Assembly (NCBI RefSeq): GCF_011397635.1
Contig: NC_064761.1
Location: 30,173,643 to 30,237,642, forward strand
Length of the DNA: 64,000 bases
Source of the DNA: Epinephelus fuscoguttatus
Lineage: Eukaryota; Chordata; Actinopteri; Perciformes; Serranidae
Reading direction: 5' to 3'
The stretch's first letter is position 1. Every line of letters starts with the position of its first letter. Made by a program: the position numbers and the translations under genes. Under the pieces are notes generated by a model that saw only the letters and a program-made list of their open reading frames with translations, was not told the DNA's origin and ran no database searches. Below, piece by piece: positions 10,401-22,099 of the stretch.

Positions 10401-13400
10401 AAGCGATGACCAAAAACCAGGGAGCAGATGATGTTGGAGACAGCGTTGTCGATGGAGAATTGAGGATTGAATGGTTTACCTCCACAATTAAACAGAAAAT
10501 TAGATGTAAATTGGGTATTTCTGATTGTGTATCATTCTTAATGATGTGCTGTGCTTTTACGAATTACCTTTATAGCTGATGAGGTCTTTTGCACAATGTG
10601 TAAATTCATCCAAGATGACAGGCTCAAGAGACTTCTTGCCAAATCCAAAATATTTTAGGGTTGAAAGTGTAAATCGCCTCTGCTGCTTCCATCTGTTGCC
10701 ACTACTGAACATTACACCTGATGGGAAATACATCAAGAGTAGATGAAAATGAAATGTGACAAAATCAATTTAATTTACACATTACAGATTACAGTCCCAT
10801 CTAAAAAATGCTTAGCTTTCAACACATTTCAAGACAAGAGACAAGGCTTTTCTTTTTTAAGAATGGTCAAAATATTTGGGAGACAGTGTTTATTTTTGCA
10901 ACAGCTGAAAAAATCATCAGCTACCTGTGAAAATGTATTTGTTATTATGTGTTAAGTACACCAACAGGAAAGCAGATAGAACTTCTCAAAGTGCAGGTAA
11001 ATTATTAATTTGAACAAGTTAATGCAGGATATAATGTTTTACAAGACATACAGAAAGAAATTCAGGGGACAAGGTAGGCATTTTCAGCAATACACCAGAT
11101 CGGCACATCTGGGTAGGCTACATCATGGTCACACCTATTTTTACGAGATGGGCTAGAAAACCAAGATCCTTTTCAAGCAATTTCAGGTGTGTTTGGACTA
11201 CAGTTTTGACAATTTTGTACGCATTAATTTAGTATTAAACAATCCTATTTTAAATAAATGTCTAATAATCACTTTGCAGCCTTGCATGAACCTAAGCATT
11301 CCCAGTAACTTGGTGAATTAAAGTTTATCAGTCAGCCGTTAAATCAGTCTTCCCCCGTCCAAGTGGATCAATGACCAAACATAGTGGCTAGATATTACTT
11401 TGGCTAAGTGTTTTCTATAAACAACAATGCTCTTAATTATGGAAGGCCCTTTGTGCAAATGTTAGTCCATACCCACTGAGTGCACAGTTGCCCACATACA
11501 GTTTCACATGGTGTGTGTGGGGGATACAGGTCATAGGAAATTGCAGATTAAATAGTCAACTGAACCCATTAAGAAGAGCAATGTATTCAGACAGAGTTTT
11601 TGTGAATTTGATAGTGCGATTGCAGCCACAACGATCGGTCGCATTTTAGCCAATTCTCTGTTGTTATAGTGCCACCCAGTTGCCAATTAGAGTTACATTT
11701 CTCCAGTCACCTTGAGGCGTCCTGTTCTACATATCTACCAAGTTTAGTAAAAATCAATATGGCGGTTAGGCCTAGATAAGAAATTAGCTCTCGAGCGCCC
11801 CCATTTTGTTTGATGAGGTCAATAATGGAGGGGTCCCCTCAGATTATGTGTGGTCATATGCCTACAAAGTTGCGTGGTGATCGGTGAAACCCTTGAGATG
11901 TTACACACCCTTATGTGATGAACCACGCCCTCCACAATATTCATTGCCTTATAGAAGCTCAGTTTTAGTAAGTTTTCAACTTTAGATATTGGTCCCTAGA
12001 TTATGTTCACTGAGTTTCATGCAGATCGGTCAAACTTCCTAGGAAAAGATTAATTTAAATGTTTTTCAAAAAATTCAAAATGGCGGGAAATCTATATAAC
12101 CGGAAGTTATGGGTTCTTGAGGCAAATGTGTTCCTCATGAGGAGAGGCACCTCTGTGCAAAGTTTCATGTCTCTATGACATACGGGGCATGAGATATGCC
12201 CATTCAAAGTTTGCAATTTCAATCAGTTGCTATAGCGCCCCCCTTTGGCCAATTGATGTAATATTGCTTAATTCGCATCCTCCCATGACCCTCTACCACT
12301 GTGCCAAATTTCACATGGATTGACCAAGTCAGTGAGGAGAAAAACGTGGAAGAGACACACAGACACACCCACACACAGAGTTTTTGTCATTATATAGTAA
12401 GATAAGAGGAACAATTGGTTCCTCAGGCCTGTAATTTACATTTATCAATACGCTGTCAAGCTGTTTCTCACCAGTGTGATGTGAAATATGGAAAATCTGC
12501 ATGCAAATTTTCCGCCTGACAACTACACGTATCAGTTATCATATAAAAACTGTCGAGACTTTTGGTGGAGTTTGTGTCTGCATATGCATCCTAATAGAGT
12601 TAACAAGCACTTGCAAATGAATAACAGCTTGTGTTCTGTATTTATGCCTGCCCAGAGGCACAGAGTGTGTTTACATTATTTATTCATTATTCACATCTGT
12701 ATTTATTGGTATTCAGTTTGTAAATGTATCATTCGATAACCCAGAATATGATGATGGCATCTTTTAAACATTAGAAATTATTCATCAGGCTAAATGTTTC
12801 CAGGAAAATTGAAACCTAACTCATCAAATCCAACACTCAGGAATGATCAGATGTGAGGTGTGACTGAATGGAAATGAAGACGATGTCAAACATGTTTCTT
12901 GCTGTCTGGCAGACTCTCCTTCTCTCTCTGACTTTGTGTTCATGATAAAAGTTAATGAGAGAAATAACAGATTGTGAAAAGAAAAGTCTTTCTATATTAA
13001 ACAAATGGTGATACATCAGAAAACCAATAACATATAAAACTTCGCTTTAACAACTTCGGGTTGAAGCGAGGATCGAGGAGCGAGGAGATTTCAAATAAGA
13101 GACAGGGTGTACCTAGGGAAGAGCAGCGAGTCGCTTCTTGTGTTTTGTTGTTGATGTAGTAGGTCATATGCAACAGTGACCAATCATGTTTGAAAAATGG
13201 CTCCATAGGCAGAGTCTCACATATAGAAACTGAGTACATCCATGCTGTCTTCTGTCTGAGGAACAAAAGAGGACCCAGCTGCCATTTTGAGGGCTGAGCT
13301 TACAGGGAATGCATTTACATTTTCATTTAAGGTTGCACAAATGAACAAATCATCTGTGGAGTCCAGTGATTGCAACATAGGCGCTGGTTGGTTCCAATTT

Positions 13401-14063
13401 TCATGCTGGTGAAAGGGTAGAACACAACCTTTGAACTTATTAAACAGTATGAACAAACACAAAGTAGCTACAAAACTGATTCAGGGAAAAACTTTCACAC
13501 AGTGTATTCACTCACTCTGTTTCTTTTATAACTGGACTCATAATATCAGTGAGTTAATACACAGGCTGTGATTTGTGTCTTCTTACCTAGTCCATGACCG
13601 ACGTCCATCTCTAGCGGGAGGTCCGGGCGGTCCACCACACTGTCTCCCTGATTTACCAGAGCTTCTTTCAGAACCTCAAACCCATTTAACACCACAATCC
13701 ACCTCTGGCCCATTCGCAGGCTGTACACATCTCCATATTTCCCTGCTAACTGTAAGTGGATGCGTGAAATGACAAAGTGCAAGATGCTTCTTGTAACAGA
13801 TAACAGATAACATCCTATCAGTCGCATTTACGTTATAACTCAGACATCTGTTGATCTACCTGTGTCATACTCTCATGGGCCCTGTTGTAATCCACACTGA
13901 ATATGTTGCCCACAATAGGAAATACCCGAGGTCCTGGAGGGAAGCTGTGTGGCCGACGGTTCTTAATATAATCTGCAGTAAGGATGAAAATTGCAGTGAA
14001 GAGCAGCAGACTTCTGACATCCCAGTCAACACAGGATCCAACAACAGAAAAGACTGAATCCAT
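7473..14063 (-). CDS. CYP2 gene B, complete, nine exons
   Basis: CYP2J-like P450 of 500 residues. Exons: 1 = 13860-14063, 2 = 13587-13749, 3 = 10568-10717, 4 = 10319-10479, 5 = 9889-10065, 6 = 9317-9458, 7 = 8187-8374, 8 = 7962-8103, 9 = 7473-7648. Lengths sum to 1503 nt with the TAA. Visible motifs: N-terminal anchor, hinge [14 protein letters not shown]-helix [14 protein letters not shown]-helix HEIQRM, FNPGHF, and heme loop [14 protein letters not shown]. The C-terminus is YEICVTSR. Intron 2 is 2.85 kb and contains an abundant fish repeat; intron 6 is 0.94 kb. No break was found. Substrates cannot be predicted; fish relatives oxidise fatty acids and xenobiotics in the ER with NADPH-P450 reductase. 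Confidence 0.93.
8375..9316. other. Intron 6 of gene B
   Basis: No ORF or repeat class recognised. The text at 8760-9200 has no counterpart in the other intron 6 copies, so it is probably an insertion. Confidence 0.5.
11640..12405. repeat. Abundant fish interspersed repeat in intron 2 of B
   Basis: Phrases such as GATCGGTGAAACCCTTGAG, CACGCCCTCC, TATAGCGCCCCCCTTTGGCC and the end CATTATATAGTAAGAT are typical of a fish repeat I recognise but cannot assign to a class. No ORF was seen. Confidence 0.5.
13036..13140. repeat. Fragment of the CCTCGCTTGAACCGG terminal-repeat family
   Basis: The reverse complement reads TCTTATTTGAAATCTCCTCGC and CGCTTCAACCCGAAGTTGTT, similar to the terminal inverted repeats at 35131-35200 and 37129-37199. 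Confidence 0.4.
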
Positions 14064-14110
14064 TCTGCATACAAAGGCTCAAACCTGCCTAACTGAAGCC
14101 TGTTTTTACT

Positions 14111-14220
14111 TGTTTCTGCTGTGAGATATACTGCTGGTGCTATTTTTGTCAGGAGCCTATCACATCTCCCATCTGTATATCATGGAGGAGAACTTGATGT
14201 ACTTGGCTCTTGGTATAATG
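14111..14220 (-). promoter_or_regulatory. Promoter of gene B, degenerate copy of the CCAAT inverted repeat
   Basis: GTATATC at 14125-14131 (minus) is at the TATA position. The two arms (around 14148-14165 and 14193-14212) are recognisable but both CCAAT cores are altered (GCCTAT and ACTTGG). Confidence 0.45.
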
Positions 14221-14438
14221 CCAGAGGCCCGTTGGTTGCACTGGACTTTGGACAACACCGCTATGTTTTATGCTTTTATTTCCTTCAATCAGTCAGTCAA
14301 AAGTCAATGTTGTGTTTGCTATCATACGACAAAGAAAAGTGAGAATGGTTTAAAGTGAGAGGCTGGGACTGAGAAATGTTTGGTACTTTAATTGTTCATC
14401 AAAACAGACTCTGATTCATGTGCTTATAGTTTGTCCAC

Positions 14439-14612
14439 CCACCCTCTGAATCTCAGATGGTTAATGAGGTCTCTGGGCTCAGAGGGGTCACAGTCATCCT
14501 TCTGCTGATTGATTCCTTTTTTCATCAAGTCCATCATTCCATCATAATTTTTTTGAAGAGTGTGGTTTGTACCTGGCAAACACTGCTCCAGCACATGAAA
14601 TGTGTGGTGCAG
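14439..14612 (-). pseudogene. CYP2 exon 5 relic R3 (58 open codons)
   Basis: Minus-strand reading starts after an AG at 14613-14614 and stays open to a GT at 14437-14438. It begins LHHTFHVLEQCLPGTNHTL and contains DDCDPSEPRDLINHL. LPG falls at codons 12-14 and DPS at 42-44, the same positions as in the functional exon 5 of this cluster. The rest has diverged strongly. It lies 375 bp upstream of the ATG of gene B, with no partner exons recognised, so I read it as a leftover of a deleted or decayed CYP2 copy. Confidence 0.62.
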
Positions 14613-14883
14613 CTGTTAATATCAATGAGAAGACTGCCAAAAAGGCCCCCTCTGGTGGTGACTTTAGAGGGCCAGTCCTCCTCTACTCCACATACCTGAA
14701 CTCTGCCTCTCTTCACACTGACTTTGGGGCAATCAGAACTACTCCCAGATTCGCCCTCTTGACAGGCCAACCAAGTGTCCCCAAGCGGAAAAACTAGGAG
14801 CTTAAGTTAGCTGACACAAAAAGACAGTTAGGGAAGGAACTGGTGGCAGAATGGAGGCAGGATTTATTTGAGCTGAATGGTAC

Positions 14884-15350
14884 TTAGACTTTGAAAAAAA
14901 TGAGAATGTCATCTACATACACAAAAGCATAATTGAAGCTAAACTTGTTTGGGTAATTTTCCATGGCCTTGGTCTCCGGAGTGGACAGGTCAACGAATTG
15001 ACCATTTGGAGGAGGAGAACCAGGGAGAAGGTTGATGCTGCAGTCATACGAGTATTTAAGAGGCAGTGACAGGGGCGGACCGGGACTAAAAAACAGCCCT
15101 GGACTTTGACTCGGCCCAGCCCACAACAAGCAGTGCTTTTATCAGGTGAAAAGGGATTCTTTCTTTGGGATTACCTGACATTCCAATCCAGATGGGGACC
15201 GATCGGTGGGTGACTGAGCATTGGAGATGACTATCAAGGGCATTTGCTTTAATAGACTTGGCCAAGGGCTCCCTGTGAATTCCCAGCTAGGTGGCAAAGG
15301 AGCAGTCAAAAATCTTTGTATCAGTGCCAGAGTCTGTCACCATCAAAAGT
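14884..15350 (-). mobile_element. Ty3/Gypsy pol fragment (fossil)
   Basis: Minus-strand reading shows a protease-type block DSGTDTKIFD and a reverse-transcriptase block with LSTPETKAMENY and FVYVDDILIF, characteristic of fish Gypsy elements. It is a short, broken remnant without recognisable LTRs in the B-C spacer. Confidence 0.7.
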
Positions 15351-15354
15351 GGTG

Positions 15355-15574
15355 TTCTGTATGACATCTATTGCACGTCTGTCCGGCCTGGAAGAGGGAT
15401 CACTCCTCAGTTGCTCTTCCTGAGGTTTCTACCGTTTTTTTCCCTCGTTAAAGGTTTTTTTTTTTGGGGGGGGGGTCCTTATCCGCTGCGAGGGTTCTAA
15501 GGACAGAGGGATGTGCTGTAAAGCCCCCTGAGGCAAATTGTGATTTGTGATACTGGGCTGTATAAATAAAATTA

Positions 15575-15612
<38 letters not shown>
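15355..15612 (+). mobile_element. LINE/SINE 3' tail with (TTGA)n end
   Basis: GTATGACATCTATTGCACG... GGGCTGTATAAATAAAATTAATTG followed by TGATTGATTG repeats, a very common fish non-LTR 3' tail. A second copy is at 35848-36078. Confidence 0.6.
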
Positions 15613-16325
15613 CACTTCAAAAATCCAAAGGTGAAAATAACTGAATCTGGCCATGTGTGGATTGTTGTAATGTCCTTTTTTTACCACACAAAATTCTATG
15701 AAATTGTATCTAACCAAATTAGGTTGGTGTGACTGTTTTTTTGAGAGTTCATTCCTACATCCTCTATCCTATAACATTTTTAAATAAGAGCAGCAATACT
15801 GCAATGTAAAGATACTCAAATACAAGTTAATATTCTGATTGGAACAAATGCAAAAAAGAGGCCCTTGTGGGTGTTAGTGTATTTTATTGTAGGATTGTTA
15901 TTATTGTTGAATTAAACTGCAAATATCATTTAACAGTTGTAGTTGTTTAAGATACTAGAGGTGAAAGGTCTTCAAGAAATGCAAGCAAGTCCAGCTGCCT
16001 ACGATATTAGCACTTACGATTACCATGACCTGGATGACTGAGAATCTTCTCCGACATACTGTTGAATGGTTTATTCTAATAGTAGCTGGTTTACACATTA
16101 AGATACAAGCCTATGAAATATAAAGCGGTTTAGATTCAATCAATAGCTACCAATGTTTTGGGCTTTTGGCTGCTTGCAAAAAGCAGTGTCTAGTTGAGAC
16201 ACCATTTCAGATGTCAATGAGTTGTTAGCAGTTCCAACAAAGAAAAATTTAACTTCTCAGATGCCCAGACTATGTATGAGTCTATACATTGTTCGTTAGT
16301 ACCCTGCATAGTATACCTTTTATGA
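15613..16325. other. B-C spacer, right part
   Basis: AT-rich sequence without ORF; 15780-15960 resembles 7020-7220, and 16085-16300 resembles 7245-7460. Confidence 0.55.
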
Positions 16326-16339
16326 GTCTTATAGATGAT

Positions 16340-16777
16340 TCATTCATTCATCTTCTAACCACTTCATCCTCTTGAGGGTCGCGGGGGGGCTGGAGCCTAT
16401 CCCAGCTACATCGGGCGAGAGGCAGGGTACACCCTGGACAGGTCGCCAGACTATCAGAGGGCTGACACATAGAGACAAACAACCATTCACGCTCACATTC
16501 ACACCTATGGACAATTTAGAGTCACCAATTAACCTAGTCCCCAATCTGCATGTCTTTGGACTGTGGGAGGAAGCCGGAGTGCCCGGAGAGAGAACCCACG
16601 CTGACACAGGGAGAACATGCAAACTCTGCACAGAAGGGATCCCACGCCCGGGATCGAACCGGCAACCCTCTTGCTGTGAGGCGAGAGTGCTAACCACCAC
16701 ACCACCGTGCCGCCCCTCCTCTTGAGGGTCGCGGGGGGGCTGGAGCCTGTCCCAGCTGACATCGGGCGAGAGGCAGG
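16340..16777 (-). mobile_element. tRNA-type SINE plus partial second unit, 14-bp target duplication
   Basis: Minus-strand head GGGCGGCACGGTGGTGTGG with B box GGTTCGATCCC, body through CATGCAAACTC... to GAGGGTCGCGGG. A second 60-bp piece of the 3' part (16717-16777) adjoins the head. The whole is flanked by GTCTTATAGATGAT at 16326-16339 and 16778-16791, so it integrated as one unit. Confidence 0.75.
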
Positions 16778-17103
16778 GTCTTATAGATGATATAAAATAA
16801 AAAGTTATGTTCTGTAGATAATGACCTCAACATGCCCTTAGACGAGTGGTACAAATCCAGATTGCAACATCAACTGCATTTTTGAAGTATATCACAGAAA
16901 ACAGAAATCAACAAGGAGCGACAACATGACTCATGTCAACTTTGAAAAAATGAGAAATGATTTAAAAAAAAAAATTAAACAATTGAGCCAGACTAAGCTT
17001 AACTTGCCTTAAACACAGTGTGATCTATAATTGAAGGCAGATATCAGTTTGATATATTCACCTGACGCTGTCAAAGTGAGTATTTGTCATGTCAGAGCTA
17101 CTC

Positions 17104-20100
17104 TTAGCGTGAGATTGCGCAAATTTCATATGGACATGGTGCCAGAGTCACACCAAAGCAATAGTCCATCACAGGCTTCACCCCAGCAGGCATGGAGAAG
17201 GTGAAGTGCTGCATAAAGGAGGTGAAGAAGAGGAAAAGCTCCATCCTGGCCAGGTTCTCTCCGAGACACACCCGCTTACCTGAGACAGGAAAACAAACAG
17301 AAACAAAGTGAAAATGTTTCTGGCACAGTGTTCACTCAGAGTTCAAATGAATTGAAGACAACAGCAGTAGTTATCCTCATACTGTAAGGTCTTTATAAGA
17401 AGCAGAACTGCTCCGTTAACTATTATAAAATTTGCTCCTGTCTAAACTGGTCAAACAGGACATTGCGTTGCTTCTCACCAGCAGAGAAAGGGATGAAAGC
17501 AGCTCGCTTCACAAACTTGCCCTCCTCGTTCAGAAAGTGTCCTGGGTTGAAGGTGTTGGGCGTCTTCCACTCTTTCTTGTCGAACAGCACCGAGGTCAGA
17601 TTGGGGATTATTATAACTCCCTGGTGGTTGGAATTTTCATGACAATTCACAAAGATGCAACGTGGTAGTGGATGTGACATAATATTTGCATAGGAGAACC
17701 GACCTTTGGGATTGTGTATCCACCCAGCTGGATGTCCCTGTTGGTAGCATGAGGCAGGCTGAGAGGAGCTATGTTGCCCATCCTCTGGACCTCATGGAGT
17801 ACAGCATCAGTGTAGGGCAGGTTTACACGATCCTCCATGGACGGCTCTCTGGACTGTCCAATCACTCTGTCTATCTCAGCCTGGACCTTTGCTGTGCAAC
17901 AGGAGAGGAACACAGACAGAGGTTGAAACTGTAGTTCATTGGCTTGCTACAAAAGAGATGAAGCACACTAAAGCACTGCCATGTTAGTAAATTGTCTTGT
18001 GGTAATGTTGTTAATGTTGCATCTCTGTAGTTTGCTTTGTTGGTCGGTAGGCCCGTTGGTCCTCTCCACAAAATTTCCTCACCCTTTAGTAAGTAAGTAA
18101 ATTTATTTATATAGCACTTCTCACAGAGAGGACTCACAAAGTGTTTCACAAGATAAAATACAAAAAAATACAATAACAGAAACAATGCAAAATACACAAA
18201 AACAAATAAAAAGTAAAGTGCAGTGAAATACAGAGATGATACAATGGACAATTTAGTGCCCTCAGTTTTTACCTGTTGTAACCATTGGACTTTAGAGATG
18301 ATTTGTTCATTTATATAACCCAGGGGTCTGCAACCTTTGCCATTAATAGAGCCATTTTTGACCAAAATTGAATTTTTTTAAAAAAAAAATCTGTGCTGAG
18401 CCACAAAACATGTTTCAGCACAAGGTGGCCACTGTGCAGGGCACTATTTATGATTATTTGGTATTTAAATTTTGCAGAGCTGGCAGTGAGAGCAAACAAA
18501 TCTGTCCATGCACTACTACATTTTCTATTTCATTCAGTTTACTTTTTTGGATTTGGCATCCATAGCTAACCAGCCACTGCTATCCAGGTTTGGCAACATG
18601 TGGATTCATAGAATGAATTTCCATAGACTTCTTTTCTCAAAGGTTCAAGGAGCCACTGGACAGGGGCGAAAGAGCCACATGTGGCTCTGGAGCCACAGGT
18701 TGCCAACCCCTGATATAACCTAAAACTGAAGGTGTAAAAGCATTTCCTGTGTGAGACCCTGCTTACGGAGCCACCACTGGTCCATGTGGCATGTGACTAT
18801 GTGATGTCACCATGGCAATAAAAGCTCAGCTTCCTCCAGTCCTCCATTTGTTCTCACAGAGGAGGGTCTTTAATGCAGCAGAAGCTACCTGCCCCTTCTC
18901 CGCTCATCCTCACCTCCCTGCTGCATGATGCAACAAGCAGCAGCTCCCTACGCTGTGGTCCACTGAAAGCAGACACAGGACTTTCCTGAGCAGCAGGATG
19001 TGAGTGCCTGCTAAGGTTTTTGGTTAGTTAGGCTTTCCTAAAGTAAACAAGTTTAGCTCTTGCAACTATGAAGAGTCTGCCAGCTAACTCTGAAGCAACA
19101 GAAGTAACTGAGAACAAAGGACAGAAGCAACCAGCTTTCCCCATCTGCACAATTGTAACGCAGCATGGTAAAAAGTGCAATAGAAACAGAAGTCATCCCA
19201 GTCTTGCTTTTCCACAGCATGGACAACCACCAGCTAACAAAGGCAGCAGCTATTGCAACTTTGAGCTTGTTACAGGTTGTTGCCTAAAATGAGTCATAAA
19301 TGGGCAGGGCACTGGTGATTGCAGTCGAAGTTGTTACGTGTTCTTGTTTGTTCACGTATATGTAATGACCACCCATAAATGTGTTCTGTGTCACCCATTT
19401 GCACATTATTCAGTGAGAACAAAGAGCTGTGTTGGCTTGGTCAGTGATCTTACCCTGTATCTCAGGGTACTTTGCCATGTAGAGGAAAGCCCAGCGCAGG
19501 GTGGTGGCTGTGGTCTCAGAGCCAGCCACAAACAGGTCCAAGAGACAATAAACCAGGATTGCCTCATCAAAAGTGCTGTCAGCCTGCTCCTTATTCTGAG
19601 AATTAGAAAAACAAATTTTACAGCCAAGGTCATAACCATTTATGATGGTAACTTTTAATTTGTGTGGCTTTGAACTTTGAAAAATATTGAAAATAATTTG
19701 TTTTGCTAGATTAAATACTGTTGGAGATAAGGTCTAAAAAGATAATGCTGCAAGGAGGAGGCTATGGCAAAAGTGCACATAAGGTCTTTGCACTTCTGAG
19801 CACAAACCAGCTAGAAATGGTGCCACAATAAAAAGTTATGCCAATACAACACATTAACAGCTGATAGTTCTGATGTAGGTGCAAAACAAGCAGATATGAT
19901 GTTTACAGGAGCAGCTTCATGAACAACAAAGTATAAGAAAACCAAAGCTAGATCAAGCATCGATCACCATCTCAATCTCTTTCAGGTAGCAGTCAATGAA
20001 GTCTCTTTGGTCTGAGGGATCCCAGTTCTGTCTGTGCTCCTTAATCTGTACTCTTATGAAGTCCTTCACATTGTTCCAGATGTGCAGGACTGTCTGATGT

Positions 20101-21836
20101 GGCCCTGGCAAACGTCTCATCAGCAGAGGGAATGAGTTGTGAAGCTGCAGAGGACAGCAGATTGGAACAAGTATTTATTGATACAGTCATTTCAGTTAAA
20201 GAATTTTTACTACACTTGATGCAAAATATTGAAAACCCATTTACAAATCGGTTCTTGTGCAAGTTACACAATTTTGTAAATGTGTATGTACTAAATATTA
20301 ACCTGCACCAAGATAGAGCCACTGGCATTAATGATAAAACTGTCTCATAATTTGGAATGTACTGCATAATAAGGGTACACAGCATTACGACTTCATCAAG
20401 AACTTTAAAGTGCCATAGGCTACCTGTGCCCAGATGGAGGCTTGAAGCTGGAGAGCTTTGCCAAACCATTTAATCAGATTCACAAACTTCTCATCACCAT
20501 ACTCAAAGCGAAGACCAAAAACCAGGGAGCAGATGATGTTGGAGACAGCCTTGTTGATGATGTGTTGGGGATCAAATGGTTTACCTCCACAATTAGACAG
20601 AAAATTAGATGTAAATTGTGTGTGTTTTGTGTTTTGTGTGTTGCTGTGCATTCAGTATGTACCTTTATAGCTGATAAGGTCTTTTGCACAATATGTAAAT
20701 TCATCCAAGATGACAGGTTCAAGTGACTTCTTGCCTAATCCAAAATATTTGAGGGTTGAAAGTGCAAAACGCCTCTGCTGCATCCATGTGCTCCCATTGC
20801 TGAACACTATACCTGAAGGGAAATACATCAAAAATGAAATAGATCAAAGTAGATCAAAACCAGGAAAATAAGGGAATATTAGTTTACACATAAAATATAA
20901 ATAATAACAGTCCATGTTCTAAAAACACTTCAAAATATTTGGGAGATATTTTGACAAGTTTGTATGCCTTCCTTCCATGTCAAACAACCCTTTGTGTTAG
21001 AGAAAGGTTTAATAATAATTTTACGACTTGCCTGAACATGAGCTTCCCAGTCCAAGTGGATTGATGACCAAATATAATGTTATGTAGTGTGTAAACAACA
21101 GCATTGTTTATTGTTGAAGGCCATTTGCGCAATTGTTAACACACACTTTTAATGTCATAAAGACAAGATTTCTAGGTCTGGATTTGTGCAAATGGTTCAT
21201 TAGGCCTACCAACAAATTGGTTCATCATGTTCATCAGTGAGTTTTATTTTCTATTTTAATCAATGGGACATTGTGTATGTACCTTAAAAATACAACACGC
21301 TTGTGAAAATGGTAAAGCATAACCTTTACACTTATTAAAAAAGAGCAAACAACAAAAGAACCAACACAAACCAGGTCTCTCGTCCTCTCACCTAGACCCA
21401 CGTCCCACTGCAGAGGGAGGTATGGACGGTCCACCACGCTGTCTCCCTGATTTACCAGTGCTTCTTTCACAGCCTCAAAGCCATTTAACACCACCATCCA
21501 TTCTTGGCCCATTCGCAGGCTGTACACGTCTCCATATTTCCCTGCTAACTGCATGTGCAAAAGCAGCAGATAACAGAAACATGAGTCCTGTCAGTTGCAT
21601 TGAGGGTATAATTCAGACATCTGTTGATCTACCTGTGTCATACTCTGATGGGTCCTGTTGTAATCCACAGTGAATATGTTGCCCACAATAGGAAATACCC
21701 GAGGTCCTGGAGGGAAGCTGTGCGGCCGACGGCTCCTAATATAATCTGCAGTGAGGATGAAAATTGCAGTGAAGAGCAGCAGACTTTTGACATCCCAGTC
21801 AATGTAGGATCCAACGACAGAAACGATTGAATCCAT
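17104..21836 (-). CDS. CYP2 gene C, complete, nine exons
   Basis: CYP2J-like P450 of 498 residues. Exons: 1 = 21633-21836, 2 = 21392-21548, 3 = 20663-20812, 4 = 20424-20584, 5 = 19968-20144, 6 = 19454-19595, 7 = 17704-17891, 8 = 17479-17620, 9 = 17104-17279. Exon 2 is 157 nt rather than 163: two codons are missing just before its donor, in frame. Exon 6 reads [22 protein letters not shown] before [13 protein letters not shown], so the F-helix side differs from the EENLV form of its neighbours. Heme loop FSAGKRVCLG and C-terminus YEICAISR are intact. Intron 6 (1.56 kb) contains a hAT MITE and a LINE tail. No frame break was found. Confidence 0.92.
18093..18262 (-). mobile_element. LINE 3' tail
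   Basis: TTTATTTATATAGCACTTCTCACAGAG and CACAAAGTGTTTCACAAG match the start of the longer copy at 59370-59440; reversed, this is the AATAAA-rich end of an L2-like retroposon. In intron 6 of C. Confidence 0.5.
18321..18712. mobile_element. hAT non-autonomous element (MITE), 392 bp
   Basis: Ends CAGGGGTCTGCAACCT and AGGTTGCCAACCCCTG are inverted repeats. Flanks are identical 8-bp copies of ATATAACC (18313-18320, 18713-18720), the hallmark of hAT insertion. No transposase ORF. In intron 6 of gene C. Confidence 0.88.
18721..19453. other. Unassigned insert in intron 6 of C
   Basis: 18780-18900 has a promoter-like look (CAATAAAAGCTCAGC, then a GAGGAGGGTC segment), and an open frame at 19068-19292 ([13 protein letters not shown]...) has no family I know. 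Probably part of a mobile element. Confidence 0.4.
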
Positions 21837-21895
21837 TCTGCAATAAAGGGCTCAAGCCTGCCTAACTGAAGCCTGTTTTTACTTCTTTCTCCTGT

Positions 21896-21990
21896 TAGAT
21901 ATAACACTGGCATTCCCTTGCCAGTAGCCAATAATATTCACCATCTCTCTCCTGTGAGGTAATAGCTGGATGTTATTGGCTCTCGGAAAC
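21896..21990 (-). promoter_or_regulatory. Promoter of gene C with CCAAT inverted repeat
   Basis: A TATAT motif near 21899 (minus) and arms with AGCCAATAA (about 21926) and TTATTGGCT (about 21972) keep both opposed CCAAT cores. The outer ends of the arms have drifted. Confidence 0.5.
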
Positions 21991-22099
21991 AGCAAAGGCC
22001 TAATGGTTGCACTGGACTCTGTCCTCTGTTTTCATGGAAAAAGAGTAACAAACACTGTTGATAAGTGACCTTAAATCATTTTTATAAGTAGGGAATATA

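Noticed and set aside
16372-16725. 117-codon open frame on the plus strand
   Set aside because: It lies entirely inside a SINE and is a chance frame common to all copies.
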